Shown in pieces: positions 21,866 to 31,446 of a stretch of DNA of 64,000 nt. The notes beneath the pieces are model-generated. The model ran no database searches, was not told the origin of the DNA, and was given only the letters and a program-made list of their open reading frames with translations. Position numbers and translations under genes: made by a program. The stretch covers positions 1,178,001 to 1,242,000 of the forward strand of contig NC_009092.1 of assembly GCF_000016065.1 (NCBI RefSeq). Reading direction: 5' to 3'. Positions within the stretch are counted from its first letter, which is position 1. Each line of letters opens with the position of its first letter. Source of the DNA: Shewanella loihica PV-4. GTDB taxonomy: Bacteria; Pseudomonadota; Gammaproteobacteria; Enterobacterales; Shewanellaceae.

Positions 21866-22537
21866 CTAGAAATAGCGGCTCAAGATCTGCTGAGTGAAGG
21901 GGATTTTAAGATAGAAGCCCCGCGGGTTGGTGAGTTTAACCTGACCATCTTGCGCTATGCTCTGGGTCAGTGCGCGGCTGTTGGCGCCTTTGGGCCTGAG
22001 CTGCAGCACCTCGCCGTGACGGGCGGTGATCTGCTCGACCTTGCCTAGGGCGATAAGCTCCATGATCTCTTCCCAGTCCTGACGTATCTGCGCCATCTCT
22101 TCTTCGCTCGGGGTCCAGAGGATCGGACTGCCGATGCGCCGCTCACCAATCGGCTTGTGGCGAATGCCCTCCACCGGGATCCACAGCACCCGCTGTAACT
22201 TATGATATACCAGACTCTCCTGCCATCTGAGGCCATTGATATTCATCAGCGGCGCGACAGTGACATAGGTGGTCTCTAGCGGCTTACCCGATTCATCCAC
22301 AGGAATGGTTTTGAGCTCGACGCCGAGGTGGAGAAAGTCCTGCTCCGGCTTAGAGCCGGCGGTGGCCCCCAGTTCGAGCTCGATAAGCTGGCCTATCCAG
22401 CCTTTGTCCCGTTTCAGGTTGCTCGGCACGGCGACATGGTGAAGCTCGGCCAGCTGGCCCAGTGTGAGTCCGGCCATCTCCTGGGCACGCTGCATCAGCT
22501 CGTCGAGGGATTCGGGGGGAAGAATTTTACTTTTCAT
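21866..22537 (-). CDS. mutH: DNA mismatch repair endonuclease MutH
   Basis: A 223-residue endonuclease that nicks the unmethylated strand at hemimethylated GATC sites after mismatch recognition by MutS and MutL. The sequence follows E. coli MutH closely: [37 protein letters not shown] (catalytic Asp, Glu and Lys in the D-E-x-K arrangement), [31 protein letters not shown] and RGFYLK. The open frame extends to 22573; I start at the ATG at 22537 by alignment, although no clear ribosome binding site is visible. Its presence implies Dam methylation in this organism. Confidence 0.95.
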   Translation of the reverse strand: MKSKILPPESLDELMQRAQEMAGLTLGQLAELHHVAVPSNLKRDKGWIGQLIELELGATAGSKPEQDFLHLGVELKTIPVDESGKPLETTYVTVAPLMNINGLRWQESLVYHKLQRVLWIPVEGIRHKPIGERRIGSPILWTPSEEEMAQIRQDWEEIMELIALGKVEQITARHGEVLQLRPKGANSRALTQSIAQDGQVKLTNPRGFYLKIPFTQQILSRYF

Positions 22538-23231
22538 GGGGAGGGATTTTACCCGAGTTATGCACTTAATCAATCGAGGTTAAAAATTGTGCGATCTTTT
22601 TAGGACAGGGAGATCCTTGAGCATTTTTAAATTAAGTGACTGAAAAACATCGTTTTAGCCATATTGTTCATTTAGGAACATCGCGAGTTATTTTAGTTAC
22701 TCTGTGATTTCCCCACCCTTTCCAACACACTTATCCACAGATTTATTGGATAACTGAATAAGTCTGTCACAGGGCAGAATAATAAAACCCTTGTCAAGGG
22801 GATTTTGATGACATTTTTCCGCTGTTAGAGTCGATAAATCTATTTATCTGTGAATAACCTTTGGGGGTTTTATTTGGTTTTTTACTTGACACAGGCTTTG
22901 GGTGTTTTTTGTGCGATCTCTAAGTGTGAACAAATGATCACACTGTGTGAACAATTGATTTTTATTTAATTACAGTTGCTTATTGATTAAATCCCGGCTG
23001 GCATCTGCTTGGGTTTTGATCCGTGATTTGGCTGAATTGACAATTTTAACTGAGTTTCAAACAGAGATATCCACAGATTTTGTGGATATCCTCGAGTTTG
23101 CCTGTCAGGCTCTGTTGATAAAAGTAAAAATTTTAGTTTTTTATCCAAACAATATCTGTTAATGGGGAATTGCCGCCGACGCCGCTTTGTGAAACAATCG
23201 ATTCATTAGAATATTTCATTTTGGAGTCCAT
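22538..23231. other. AT-rich intergenic region with DnaA-box-like sites
   Basis: About 690 bases between the divergent mutH and rppH without a credible gene. It contains TTATCCACA at 22731-22739 (a perfect DnaA box), TGTGAATAA at 22849-22857 (complement of TTATTCACA), TGTGAACAA at 22925-22933 and 22946-22954, and a perfect inverted repeat GATATCCACA/TGTGGATATC at 23066-23090 whose arms are one-mismatch DnaA boxes. Confidence 0.7.
22731..23090. promoter_or_regulatory. Cluster of DnaA-box-like 9-mers
   Basis: Six DnaA-box-like sequences lie within 360 bases. Two fit TTATNCACA exactly: 22731-22739, and 22849-22857 on the other strand. Two are TTGTTCACA variants, and two form the palindrome at 23066-23090. 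There are no dnaA, dnaN, gidA or mioC-type genes nearby, so this is not obviously oriC. Binding and titration are inference. Confidence 0.5.
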
Positions 23232-23756
23232 GTGATTGATAGTGACGGCTTTCGTGCAAATGTAGGCATCATTATCTGTAATCGCTTTGGGCAGGTGATG
23301 TGGGCCAGAAGATTTGGTCAACATTCCTGGCAATTTCCGCAAGGTGGCGTGGATGAAGGCGAAAGCGCCGAGCAAGCCATGTATCGGGAGTTGTATGAAG
23401 AAGTTGGGTTAAGGCCTGAACATGTGCAAGTGTTAACCTCAACTCGTTCCTGGTTGCGTTATAGATTACCTAAACGGTTAATTAGGCAAGACAGTAAACC
23501 CTTATGTATCGGACAGAAGCAGAAGTGGTTTCTATTACAATTGAAGAGTCAGGAGTCTGCCATCGATCTGGCGGCCAGCGGCCACCCGGAGTTCGACGAC
23601 TGGCGTTGGGTCAGTTACTGGTATCCGGTCAGACAGGTGGTATCCTTTAAACGAGACGTGTACCGCAAGGTAATGAAAGAGTTTGCGCCGACGGCCTTGC
23701 CGTTTCAGGCTCAGGAAAATACTCAAGGCGGCAGAAGAAGAGGTCGCCGCAGGTAG
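23232..23756 (+). CDS. rppH: RNA pyrophosphohydrolase RppH
   Basis: A 174-residue Nudix hydrolase that removes pyrophosphate from the 5' end of mRNAs and so triggers RNase E-dependent decay. The Nudix box [20 protein letters not shown] starts at residue 38 and continues VGL. The start is a GTG at 23232 with GGAG five bases upstream; an ATG two bases earlier is closed by TGA at once. The C-terminus is basic (GGRRRGRRR), as in some RppH orthologues. It is followed by ptsP after 34 bases, the same pairing as in E. coli (rppH-ptsP). Confidence 0.95.
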   Translation: MIDSDGFRANVGIIICNRFGQVMWARRFGQHSWQFPQGGVDEGESAEQAMYRELYEEVGLRPEHVQVLTSTRSWLRYRLPKRLIRQDSKPLCIGQKQKWFLLQLKSQESAIDLAASGHPEFDDWRWVSYWYPVRQVVSFKRDVYRKVMKEFAPTALPFQAQENTQGGRRRGRRR

Positions 23757-23790
23757 CTAAGATGGCAAGCAATAGAGGGAGAGGTAGGCT

Positions 23791-26022
23791 GTGTTAAAGA
23801 CGCTCAGAGACATTACTCAGGCCGTAGCCGCAGCCGATGATCTTCAATCAGCCCTCTCTTTGCTAGTCCGCCAGACCAAGTCGGCGATGGAGACACAGTG
23901 TTGCTCCATCTATATCCTGGAAGAGCAGGAGCTGGTGTTGTCGGCCACCGATGGCCTGGACCCCAGAGCCGTTGGCAAGGTCAAGATGCCCATGAGCCAG
24001 GGCTTGGTCGGCCTGGTGGCCGAACGCGAAGAGCCGGTTAACCTGGCCGATGCCCAGCAACACCCCAGATTTAAGCTATTCACCGAAGTCGACGAGGAAG
24101 ATTTTCGAGCCTTTCTCGCCGTCCCCATCATCTATCAGAAATTAATCCTAGGCGTGCTGGTGGTGCAGCAGGCCGACGCGCGCCAATTTAGCGAGGCCGA
24201 AGAGGCCTTCCTGATGACGCTCGCCGCCCAGTTGGCGGTGGCGGTGCGTGAGCAGCGTAAGAAAGCCGAGGTGAAATCGGCGCCGGACAAGTGTGTCTAT
24301 ACCGGCACCTCGGCGGCTAGCGGCGTAGTGATCGCCCACGCCATGGTGCTGGGGGGCGAGATCCCCTTAGAGCAGCAGGGGCGTCGCACTAAGCAGGTCG
24401 ACGAAGAACTGCTAGCCCTGAGTCAGGCGCTGGATGCCTGTCGCAACACCCTCAGCGCCCTGTCCCAGCGCTTCGATGGCGAGAATGAGAAAGAGGTGCA
24501 GTCTATCTTCTCCGCCCTGCAACTGCTGCTGGATGATACCAGCCTTGGCGGTGAATATGGGCGGGAGATCCAGGCGGGCTGGACGGCTATCTCGGCGGTG
24601 AGCCGGGTGTCGCTGCGCTACATAGATCATTTCCAGCAGATGCAAGACCCCTACATGCAGGAGCGGGCGACGGATATCCGCGATCTGGGCCAGAGGGTGC
24701 TGCGTGAGCTGATCGAGCCGCAGAAGATGCAGCTGGAACTGGATGTGCCCGTTATTCTGGTGACCAAGGAAGCCACAGCGACCATGCTCGCCGAGTTCCC
24801 CCAGCACAAGCTGGTGGGCATAGTCACAGAGCTGGGTGGGGTTAACTCCCACGCGGCTATCTTAGCGCGCGCTTTCGGCGTCCCGGCGGTGATAGGTGTC
24901 GAGGGGATCCTCAATGCCGGTATCGATGGCAAGCAGCTGATCCTCAACGCCAACCGCGGACAGGTGCTGATCTCGCCTACACCGACGCTGATAGGTGAGT
25001 ATCGCAGCCTGATCTCGGCGGAGAAGGCGCTGCAGAAACGCTATGCCGAGGAGCTGTCTAAGCCTGCCATGACCTTAGATGAGCGCCGAATTCATCTCTA
25101 CCTTAATGCCGGACTGTTAAGCAGCCTGGCCTCGGAGATCGCCGAGGGCGCCGACGGCGTCGGCCTGTATCGCACCGAAATCCCCTTCATGTTGCAGACC
25201 CGCTTCCCCAGCGAGGCGGAGCAGGTCGAGGTCTATCGTCAGGTGTTGAATGCGGCGCTTGGGCGTCCCGTGGTGATGCGCACCCTGGATGTGGGCGGTG
25301 ACAAGCCATTGTCTTATCTGCCTATTATCGAGGAGAACCCTTTCCTCGGCTGGCGCGGGATCCGTCTGACGTTGGATCATCCCGAGCTGTTTCTGGTGCA
25401 GCTCAGAGCCATGCTCAATGCTTCGGGGGGCGGTGAGCAGCTGCATATTCTGCTGCCCATGGTCTGCTGTTTGGACGAGATAGATCAGGCCATCGCCTAC
25501 CTGGAGCAGGCTTATCTCGAGGTGAAGCAAGATGTTCATCCTGACCTGCAGCGGCCTAAGATAGGCATAATGCTGGAGGTGCCTGCGCTGCTGTTCCAAC
25601 TCGAAGAGGTGGCCAAGCGGGTCGACTTTATCTCTGTCGGCTCGAACGACCTGACCCAATACCTGCTGGCGGTCGATAGAAACAATCCTAGAGTCAGCAC
25701 GCTGTATGACTCCTATCATCCTGGGATCTTACGGGCGCTGACCCAGGCGAGGCTGGCGTGCCGAGAATACAGACTACCAATAAGCGTCTGTGGCGAGCTG
25801 GCTGGCGAACCCATGGGCGTACTGCTGCTGGTCGCCATGGGCTATACCCAGTTGAGTATGAATCAGGGCAGCCTGGCCAAGATCAACTATCTGATCCGCA
25901 GGGTGTCCTATCAGGACTTGAGCGAGCTGCTTGCCCAGGCGCTGTCGCTGACCAACGGCTTCGAGGTGAGGGAACTGCTGACGCTCTATCTGAAAGAGAA
26001 ATGCTTGGATGAATTCCTATAA
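23791..26022 (+). CDS. ptsP: Phosphoenolpyruvate-protein phosphotransferase PtsP (EI-Ntr)
   Basis: A 743-residue enzyme I of the nitrogen PTS, which passes phosphate from phosphoenolpyruvate to NPr. A GAF domain occupies about residues 10-155 (MSQGLVGLVAEREEPVNLAD, FRAFLAVPIIY). The PTS domains follow: the phosphorylated His354 in GGVNSHAAILARAFGVPAVIG, the PEP-binding LYRTEIPFM, then VGSNDLTQYLLAVDRNNP and SVCGELAGEP near the C-terminus. The start is a GTG with GAGAGGTAGG just upstream. In E. coli lgt and thyA follow; here a TauE-like gene and thyA follow. Confidence 0.95.
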   Translation: MLKTLRDITQAVAAADDLQSALSLLVRQTKSAMETQCCSIYILEEQELVLSATDGLDPRAVGKVKMPMSQGLVGLVAEREEPVNLADAQQHPRFKLFTEVDEEDFRAFLAVPIIYQKLILGVLVVQQADARQFSEAEEAFLMTLAAQLAVAVREQRKKAEVKSAPDKCVYTGTSAASGVVIAHAMVLGGEIPLEQQGRRTKQVDEELLALSQALDACRNTLSALSQRFDGENEKEVQSIFSALQLLLDDTSLGGEYGREIQAGWTAISAVSRVSLRYIDHFQQMQDPYMQERATDIRDLGQRVLRELIEPQKMQLELDVPVILVTKEATATMLAEFPQHKLVGIVTELGGVNSHAAILARAFGVPAVIGVEGILNAGIDGKQLILNANRGQVLISPTPTLIGEYRSLISAEKALQKRYAEELSKPAMTLDERRIHLYLNAGLLSSLASEIAEGADGVGLYRTEIPFMLQTRFPSEAEQVEVYRQVLNAALGRPVVMRTLDVGGDKPLSYLPIIEENPFLGWRGIRLTLDHPELFLVQLRAMLNASGGGEQLHILLPMVCCLDEIDQAIAYLEQAYLEVKQDVHPDLQRPKIGIMLEVPALLFQLEEVAKRVDFISVGSNDLTQYLLAVDRNNPRVSTLYDSYHPGILRALTQARLACREYRLPISVCGELAGEPMGVLLLVAMGYTQLSMNQGSLAKINYLIRRVSYQDLSELLAQALSLTNGFEVRELLTLYLKEKCLDEFL

Positions 26023-26126
26023 GTGAGTTTCTGTAATTGAGTCTCGACTGTGAGCGCTAGGCAATTTCAATCTGTCGGTAATTCCTTTAAGCTAATGCCT
26101 CATTTCGCCACTGCCGTCGAGGTTAC

Positions 26127-26921
26127 ATGTTCACCATAGTTGTCAGTTGTATTGCCCTGGGGGCCTTCATCGGTTTTATGGCGGGCCTGTTAGGTATTGG
26201 CGGCGGCGTGATAGCCGTACCTGTATTGCTGTTTCTTCTGCCCATGGCGGGCGTAGTGCCAGAGCATTTGACCCACGTGGCTATTGCCACCTCGCTGGCG
26301 GCGATCATCCTAACCGGGGCCTCATCTGCCCGGGCCCATCATGCCCGCGGTAATATTCCCTGGCATCTACTTACCATCATGCTGCCGGGTTTGATAGTCG
26401 GTGCCCTGTCCGCAGGCTTTATCTCCTCGCTGTTTTCCGCTCAGCTACTCAAGCAAGTATTTGCCGGCTTCTTGGTGTTGATGGCGCTGCAGATGGTGTT
26501 TCCCTTTAAGGCGGCCGAGGGCGAGCGAAGCTTGCCCGCGAGTCCCTATCTGTTTGTTACCGCGATGTTTGTCGCCATCATAGCCGCACTAATGGGCATA
26601 GGCGGCGGCATCTTGTTTATCCCATTTTTGACTTGGTGCGGCGTGCAGATGCGTCATGCCATAGGTTTCTCCTCTGTGACAGGGCTGATGATCGCCCTGT
26701 TTGGTAGCCTCAGCTATGTGTTTGCTGGCTGGGCGACTCAAGGGCTACCCGAATACACCTTGGGCTATATCTATCTGCCCGCCTTGTTCGGCATCGTCTG
26801 CACCTCTATGTTGACGGCGCCACTGGGGGCGAAGGCGGCCAGTGTCTGGCCGACGGCAAGACTGAAGAAAATCTTCGCCGTCATGTTATTCTTTACCGGG
26901 ATCAAGTTAGCCCTCAGCTAG
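26127..26921 (+). CDS. TauE/SafE family sulfite or organic-anion exporter
   Basis: A 264-residue membrane protein with about eight hydrophobic segments and the two glycine-rich repeats of the TauE/SafE (YfcA) family: GFMAGLLGIGGGVIAVPVLL at residues 13-32, and ALMGIGGGILFIPFLTWCG in the second half. ATSLAAIILTGASSARAHH is a further family motif. Members export sulfite, sulfoacetate or related anions; the substrate here is unknown. The ATG at 26127 lies 105 bases after ptsP in the same direction and may belong to the same unit. thyA follows 122 bases later. Confidence 0.87.
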   Translation: MFTIVVSCIALGAFIGFMAGLLGIGGGVIAVPVLLFLLPMAGVVPEHLTHVAIATSLAAIILTGASSARAHHARGNIPWHLLTIMLPGLIVGALSAGFISSLFSAQLLKQVFAGFLVLMALQMVFPFKAAEGERSLPASPYLFVTAMFVAIIAALMGIGGGILFIPFLTWCGVQMRHAIGFSSVTGLMIALFGSLSYVFAGWATQGLPEYTLGYIYLPALFGIVCTSMLTAPLGAKAASVWPTARLKKIFAVMLFFTGIKLALS

Positions 26922-27043
26922 AGATGGCTGTCATAAGGCGGCTAAAAGAAAGGGGAGCTAAGGCTCGGCTAACGCTAGATTTAGACTCGACTAGGGAAGG
27001 GCGCTAAGGCCCCCATCCAAGCAACAATGATAAGTAGGATAAG

Positions 27044-27895
27044 ATGAAACAGTATTTGGCATTATGTGAACGAATCATCAATGAGGGCGTCTGGGTTGAA
27101 AACGAGCGCACGGGAAAGCGCTGTTTAACCGTGATCAATGCCGATCTGGAATATGATGTGGCCGCCAACGAGTTTCCCCTGATCACCACCCGCAAGAGTT
27201 TCTGGAAGGGGGCGATTGCCGAGCTGCTGGGTTACCTCAGGGGCTATGACAATGCAGCCGATTTCAGAAAATTGGGCGCCAAGACATGGGATGCCAACGC
27301 CAATGAAAACAGTGCCTGGCTGAATAACCCTCACCGTAAGGGTCATGACGATATGGGCCGGGTATACGGGGTGCAGGGCAGAGCCTGGGCAAAGCCAGAT
27401 GGCGGCGTAGTAGATCAGCTGAGAAAGATAATCGATAACCTGTCAAAGGGGGTTGATGATCGCGGTGAGATCTTAAGCTTCTACAATCCCGGTGAGTTTC
27501 ACATGGGCTGTCTGCGTCCCTGTATGCATACCCATAACTTCTCATTGCTGGGCGATACCTTATACCTCAACAGTTTCCAGCGCTCCTGCGACGTGCCCCT
27601 GGGGCTTAACTTCAATCAGGTGCAGGTATTTGCCTTGCTGTCGATTGTGGCGCAGATCACAGGTCATAAGCCGGGTAAGGCCTACCATAAGATAGTTAAT
27701 GCCCACATCTATGAAGACCAGCTACCCCTGATGCAGGAGGTGCAGCTTAAGCGCGAGCCATTCCCGTCGCCTAAGCTAAGCATCAATCCAGATATCAAGT
27801 CGCTGGAAGATCTCGAGACCTGGGTCACCATGGACGATTTCGAGGTGACTGGCTATCAGCACCACGAGGCGATTCAGTATCCCTTCTCTGTCTAA
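27044..27895 (+). CDS. thyA: Thymidylate synthase
   Basis: A 283-residue enzyme that methylates dUMP to dTMP using methylenetetrahydrofolate. The catalytic Cys160 is in [12 protein letters not shown]. The dUMP site includes [14 protein letters not shown], and [13 protein letters not shown] is near the C-terminus. It is about 20 residues longer than the E. coli enzyme, like the ThyA forms of vibrios and shewanellas, and the active-site context reads PCMH. The ATG at 27044 follows AGTAGGATAAG. A strong hairpin terminator lies just after it. In many relatives lgt sits immediately upstream; it is absent here. Confidence 0.95.
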   Translation: MKQYLALCERIINEGVWVENERTGKRCLTVINADLEYDVAANEFPLITTRKSFWKGAIAELLGYLRGYDNAADFRKLGAKTWDANANENSAWLNNPHRKGHDDMGRVYGVQGRAWAKPDGGVVDQLRKIIDNLSKGVDDRGEILSFYNPGEFHMGCLRPCMHTHNFSLLGDTLYLNSFQRSCDVPLGLNFNQVQVFALLSIVAQITGHKPGKAYHKIVNAHIYEDQLPLMQEVQLKREPFPSPKLSINPDIKSLEDLETWVTMDDFEVTGYQHHEAIQYPFSV

Positions 27896-28201
27896 GGGTC
27901 ATGCTTAAGACTGAGGAATTTCTGAGGTAAGGCGCGGTAGACTCTTTGTGAGTCGCCGCGCTTTATTAATTTATTCTGCATAAAAAATCCCCCTTTAAAC
28001 CAGAAACTCCCTGTGATCCCCGTCACAGATGGCTTTAATCGCCACTCCCGCTAAGTAAAACTGCATGCTATTGATTAGTCCGTGGTGACTGACTACACTT
28101 AATACCTCGGAATTACCGATGTTTAATGCCGATGCAAACGATTATTCAGCTAGGTTGCATTCCGCTAGACTCAATACATTAAGTGTTTTTGGAGTTTATT
28201 T
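27896..28201. other. Intergenic region between thyA and nhaA
   Basis: This 306-base stretch holds the thyA terminator (27932-27973) and the control region of nhaA. No clear promoter or operator stood out, and no open frame. Confidence 0.5.
27932..27973 (+). terminator. Intrinsic terminator of thyA
   Basis: GCGCGG (27932-27937) plus GACTC (27940-27944) pair with GAGTC (27950-27954) and CCGCGC (27956-27961). The stem is followed by TTTATTAATTTATT. Confidence 0.8.
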
Positions 28202-29377
28202 ATGGAAAAGGCGATTAGAAATTTTCTGAGCCAGGAATCGGCCGGTGGCATCTTACTGATGGCGGCCGTTATCTTGGCGATGATCATGGCGAACTCCCCG
28301 TTGTCGGGCCTGTATCAAGGCTTCCTGCACACAGAGATGCAGGTGCGCGTGGGCAGTCTGGACATTGATAAGACGCTGATCCACTGGATTAACGACGGCC
28401 TGATGGCGTTGTTTTTCATGTTGATCGGCCTGGAAGTGAAGCGTGAGCTGCTGGAAGGCGCTCTGTCGAGCCGTGAGCAGGCATCCTTGCCAACCTTTGC
28501 CGCTATAGGTGGCATGATCTTCCCTGCGGCGATCTACCTGATCTTTAACTATGCCGACCCTATTACTCAGGTGGGCTGGGCTATTCCTGCCGCTACCGAT
28601 ATCGCCTTCGCGCTGGGTATCATGGCGCTGCTGGGTAGCCGAGTGCCGGTGGCGCTTAAGGTGTTCCTGCTGGCGCTGGCCATCATAGATGACCTTGGTG
28701 TAGTGGTGATCATCGCCATGTTCTATAGCACAGATCTCTCTGCCATCAGCTTAGTCGTTGCCGCGTTGGCGATAGTGATCTTGGTGGGGCTAAATCGTAA
28801 GGGCGTGACCGCGCTGGCTCCTTATGGGGTGGTGGGTCTGATCCTCTGGATAGCTGTGCTCAAATCTGGGGTACACGCTACCCTGGCCGGTGTGATCATC
28901 GCATTCTGTATTCCGCTGCGGGCCAAAGATGGTAGCTCACCGTCAGAGCATCTGGAACATAGCCTGCACCCATGGAGCACCTTTGTCATATTGCCTATCT
29001 TTGCCTTTGCCAATGCAGGGGTCGATCTGTCGGGCATGAGCCTTGGGGATCTGTTATCGCCTGTGCCTGTGGGTATCGCACTTGGCTTACTGCTGGGTAA
29101 ACCGCTTGGGGTACTGCTGTTTAGCTTCGTGGCGGTCAAGCTTAAGCTGGCTGCATTGCCCGAAGGCATGGGCTGGCGTCATATCGCCCCCGTAGCCGTG
29201 ATGTGTGGTATCGGCTTTACCATGTCGATGTTCATCTCATCCCTGGCCTTTATCGGCGATGGCGAGGCCTATGGTGATCTGGCAAGGCTTGGCATTCTGA
29301 CCGGGTCAATTATGTCGGCGGTGATAGGTTATTTTTGGTTATCTAAGGTGCTTCCAGAGAAAGGAGAAAAATCATGA
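28202..29377 (+). CDS. nhaA: Na+/H+ antiporter NhaA
   Basis: A 391-residue, roughly 12-helix inner-membrane antiporter that expels sodium in exchange for protons. The ion-site aspartates fall at exactly the E. coli positions: Asp133 in [10 protein letters not shown], and Asp163 and Asp164 in [10 protein letters not shown]. The pH-response His225 is in [10 protein letters not shown]. The ATG at 28202 follows GGAGTTTATTT. It heads an apparent operon with a small secreted protein, overlapping by four bases, and then nhaR. Regulation by NhaR and sodium is expected from the family. Confidence 0.96.
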   Translation: MEKAIRNFLSQESAGGILLMAAVILAMIMANSPLSGLYQGFLHTEMQVRVGSLDIDKTLIHWINDGLMALFFMLIGLEVKRELLEGALSSREQASLPTFAAIGGMIFPAAIYLIFNYADPITQVGWAIPAATDIAFALGIMALLGSRVPVALKVFLLALAIIDDLGVVVIIAMFYSTDLSAISLVVAALAIVILVGLNRKGVTALAPYGVVGLILWIAVLKSGVHATLAGVIIAFCIPLRAKDGSSPSEHLEHSLHPWSTFVILPIFAFANAGVDLSGMSLGDLLSPVPVGIALGLLLGKPLGVLLFSFVAVKLKLAALPEGMGWRHIAPVAVMCGIGFTMSMFISSLAFIGDGEAYGDLARLGILTGSIMSAVIGYFWLSKVLPEKGEKS

Positions 29378-29757
29378 AAAAACTCGTCGTGACACTCATG
29401 CTCTCATTCGGCTTGACCGGGGGCGCCTATGCCAGCCAGCTAGAGGCGTGCGATAAAGATGTCAACAGCGTCGCCTGTCAGCATTACTTGGAGGGGGTTG
29501 TCGACGGTGCCCTCATGTTTAAGCCTAATGCGATGGGCAAGCGGGTCGAGACTAATGGATATGAGTCCCGCGCGCTCAAGTACCGCAGTGGCAAGCGCTT
29601 CGAAGAGGCCAACCGCACCTACTGCGAGGGACGCCTGCCGGATCGCGATAGCCTGGTGCAGGGACTCTCCGAGGCCTTGGATATGGGCAAGGTAGATTCG
29701 ATAGAGACGCTAAGTGAAGTCATGTACAACATGATGGATTGCCAACGCCTTAAATAG
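29374..29757 (+). CDS. Small secreted cysteine protein (Rap1a/Tai-like)
   Basis: A 127-residue protein with a signal peptide ([20 protein letters not shown]) and a short mature domain with four cysteines ([39 protein letters not shown]). The CxxYLxGvvDg core resembles the Rap1a/Tai immunity-type fold, but no effector gene is nearby, so a general periplasmic role is equally possible. It overlaps the end of nhaA by four bases (ATGA) and ends just before nhaR, so it is co-translated with the antiporter. No function is established. Confidence 0.75.
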   Translation: MKKLVVTLMLSFGLTGGAYASQLEACDKDVNSVACQHYLEGVVDGALMFKPNAMGKRVETNGYESRALKYRSGKRFEEANRTYCEGRLPDRDSLVQGLSEALDMGKVDSIETLSEVMYNMMDCQRLK

Positions 29758-29777
29758 CAGGAGAGACGCGAGCCTTG

Positions 29778-30686
29778 ATGTCGCATCTGAATTACAACCA
29801 TCTATATTATTTCTGGATGGTGCATAAGAAGGGCTCGGTGGCCAAGGCCGCCGAAACCTTATGTTTGACCCCGCAAACGGTAACTGGGCAGATCCGCGTA
29901 CTGGAGCAGCGCCTCAACGGTACCCTGTTTAAGCGGGTGGGGCGTAATCTCGAACCCACCGAGTTGGGCGAACTGGTGTTTCGCTACGCCGATAAGATGT
30001 TCAGCCTCAGCTATGAGATGTTAGATATCCTGAATTATCAAAAGGATAATAATATCTTGTTCGAGGTAGGTATCGCCGATGCGCTCTCTAAGGCCCTGGC
30101 CAGTCGGGTGCTGCTTTCGGTTGTGCCCAGCGATGGCTCCATGCATCTAGCCTGTTATGAGGCGACCCATGAGAGCCTGATGGAGCGCTTAAGGGCCCAT
30201 AAGCTGGATATGATCTTATCCGACTGCGCCGGTGAGTCGCTCAAGTATCCAGAGATCCTATCGAAGAAGCTTGGCGAGTGCGGCGTGGCGTTTTTCTCCT
30301 CGACCACCTATGACAAACCCTTCCCCGCCTGTCTGGAGGAGGGCAAGTTGTTGATCCCAGGCAAGCGCACCTCGCTTGGTCAGCAGTTACATCACTGGTT
30401 CGATGAGAATGGCCTGGATGTCACCATACTCGGTGAGTTCGACGATGCGGCTATGATGAAGGCGTTTGGCTTCTTTAAGCAGGGGATCTTCGTGGCGCCA
30501 TCTATCTATAAGCAGGATATTCTCGCCCACGATATGCAGATTCTGGGTGAGACTGATGACATCAAGGAGGTCTACCATGTGATGTTTGCCGAGCGGATGA
30601 TCCAACATCCGGCGGTAAAATCCCTGCTGGAAACTGACTTTAGCGATCTCTTCGCCGGTAAGGACCTCGAGGTGGAGCGGCTATAA
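29778..30686 (+). CDS. nhaR: Transcriptional activator of nhaA, NhaR
   Basis: A 302-residue LysR-type regulator close to E. coli NhaR. Shared stretches are [81 protein letters not shown] and [11 protein letters not shown]. The N-terminal helix-turn-helix covers about residues 1-65 and the rest is the effector domain. It activates nhaA in response to sodium. The longest frame opens at a TTG (29775); the ATG at 29778 matches family N-termini. It follows the secreted protein by 20 bases in the nhaA operon. Confidence 0.94.
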   Translation: MSHLNYNHLYYFWMVHKKGSVAKAAETLCLTPQTVTGQIRVLEQRLNGTLFKRVGRNLEPTELGELVFRYADKMFSLSYEMLDILNYQKDNNILFEVGIADALSKALASRVLLSVVPSDGSMHLACYEATHESLMERLRAHKLDMILSDCAGESLKYPEILSKKLGECGVAFFSSTTYDKPFPACLEEGKLLIPGKRTSLGQQLHHWFDENGLDVTILGEFDDAAMMKAFGFFKQGIFVAPSIYKQDILAHDMQILGETDDIKEVYHVMFAERMIQHPAVKSLLETDFSDLFAGKDLEVERL

Positions 30687-30750
30687 AACGGTGTGAAGCC
30701 GGAGGCCTAACTGGTACACTATCGCCAATCGAAAATAAGGGAGTAGTTGT

Positions 30751-31002
30751 GTGTCAGAGCCAATGAACATAGCCAGAGTAAGATGGGCGTGCCGACGGGG
30801 CATGTTAGAGCTTGATGTATTGTTTCAACCCTTTGTTGAGACCCAATATGAACAGCTGTCTATAGATGATAAGGCGGTTTTCGTTCGTCTGTTAGAGTGT
30901 GAAGATCCTGAGTTGTTTGCCTGGTTTATGGGCCATGAGGCCTGTCCAGACCCGCAGCTTGCCGACATGGTGGTCAAAGTTCGTGGCCGGGCGGCGCCAT
31001 AA
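30751..31002 (+). CDS. sdhE: FAD assembly factor SdhE
   Basis: An 83-residue helical protein of the SdhE/YgfY family, which helps attach FAD to succinate dehydrogenase and fumarate reductase. The conserved RRGMLELDVLF (15-25) contains the RGxxE motif needed for flavinylation, and the C-terminal FAWFMGHEACPDPQLADMV is typical. The start is a GTG at 30751 with AAGGGAG upstream; an ATG at codon 5 (30763) is an alternative. Its 3' end overlaps the ygfX-like gene by 20 bases, as in E. coli ygfY-ygfX. Confidence 0.92.
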   Translation: MSEPMNIARVRWACRRGMLELDVLFQPFVETQYEQLSIDDKAVFVRLLECEDPELFAWFMGHEACPDPQLADMVVKVRGRAAP

Positions 31003-31438
31003 CTTTCACCTGACAGCCTCCTTCGACCAGCGACTCTCGCTGGTCTGTTTCGCCGCCCTGTGCCTGAGTGCTTTTTTGGTCTGGCCGCCAATCACCTCTC
31101 TCTGGTTTCTCACCCTCAAGTATGGCTTCTTGCTGGCCACAATCACTTTCTTCCTCTATCAGTTTATTGTGCTAAGACGTTGGTCCCTTGCCTTTTGGCT
31201 GGATGAGTCGGGCAGAATAGGTCTACTCCGCGACGAGTTAGATTCGCATACGCAAGTGCAGCAGGTTGAGGAAGCAATCGAGCAACGACTCAGTTATCGC
31301 AGGATCTGGGTCAGTCCCTTGGTGGTGTTGTTCTGGTTATACGAGGGAGAGCAGAAACGCCTGGTTATCTTATGGCGGGATATGTTCGACGACACAGGTT
31401 ATCGGCACCTGTGTCGCCTGCTACTGAGATTTGGCTAA
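30983..31438 (+). CDS. YgfX-like inner membrane protein
   Basis: A 151-residue protein with two adjacent membrane helices (LSLVCFAALCLSAFLVWP and LWFLTLKYGFLLATITFFLY) and a soluble C-terminal half rich in Arg and Trp (IWVSPLVVLFWLYEGE, HLCRLLLRFG). Size, topology and overlap with sdhE match YgfX (also called CptA), reported in E. coli to act on cytoskeletal proteins with SdhE as partner. The longest frame opens at 30899. The GTG at 30983 is a better start because homologues begin near the first membrane helix. It ends eight bases from the nadB stop (convergent). Confidence 0.8.
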   Translation: MAGRRHNFHLTASFDQRLSLVCFAALCLSAFLVWPPITSLWFLTLKYGFLLATITFFLYQFIVLRRWSLAFWLDESGRIGLLRDELDSHTQVQQVEEAIEQRLSYRRIWVSPLVVLFWLYEGEQKRLVILWRDMFDDTGYRHLCRLLLRFG

Positions 31439-31446
31439 CGCCCTTA

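Noticed and set aside
22731..23090. Possible chromosomal origin
   Set aside because: DnaA-box-like sequences are present, but there are no 13-mer repeats that I can identify and none of the usual oriC neighbours.
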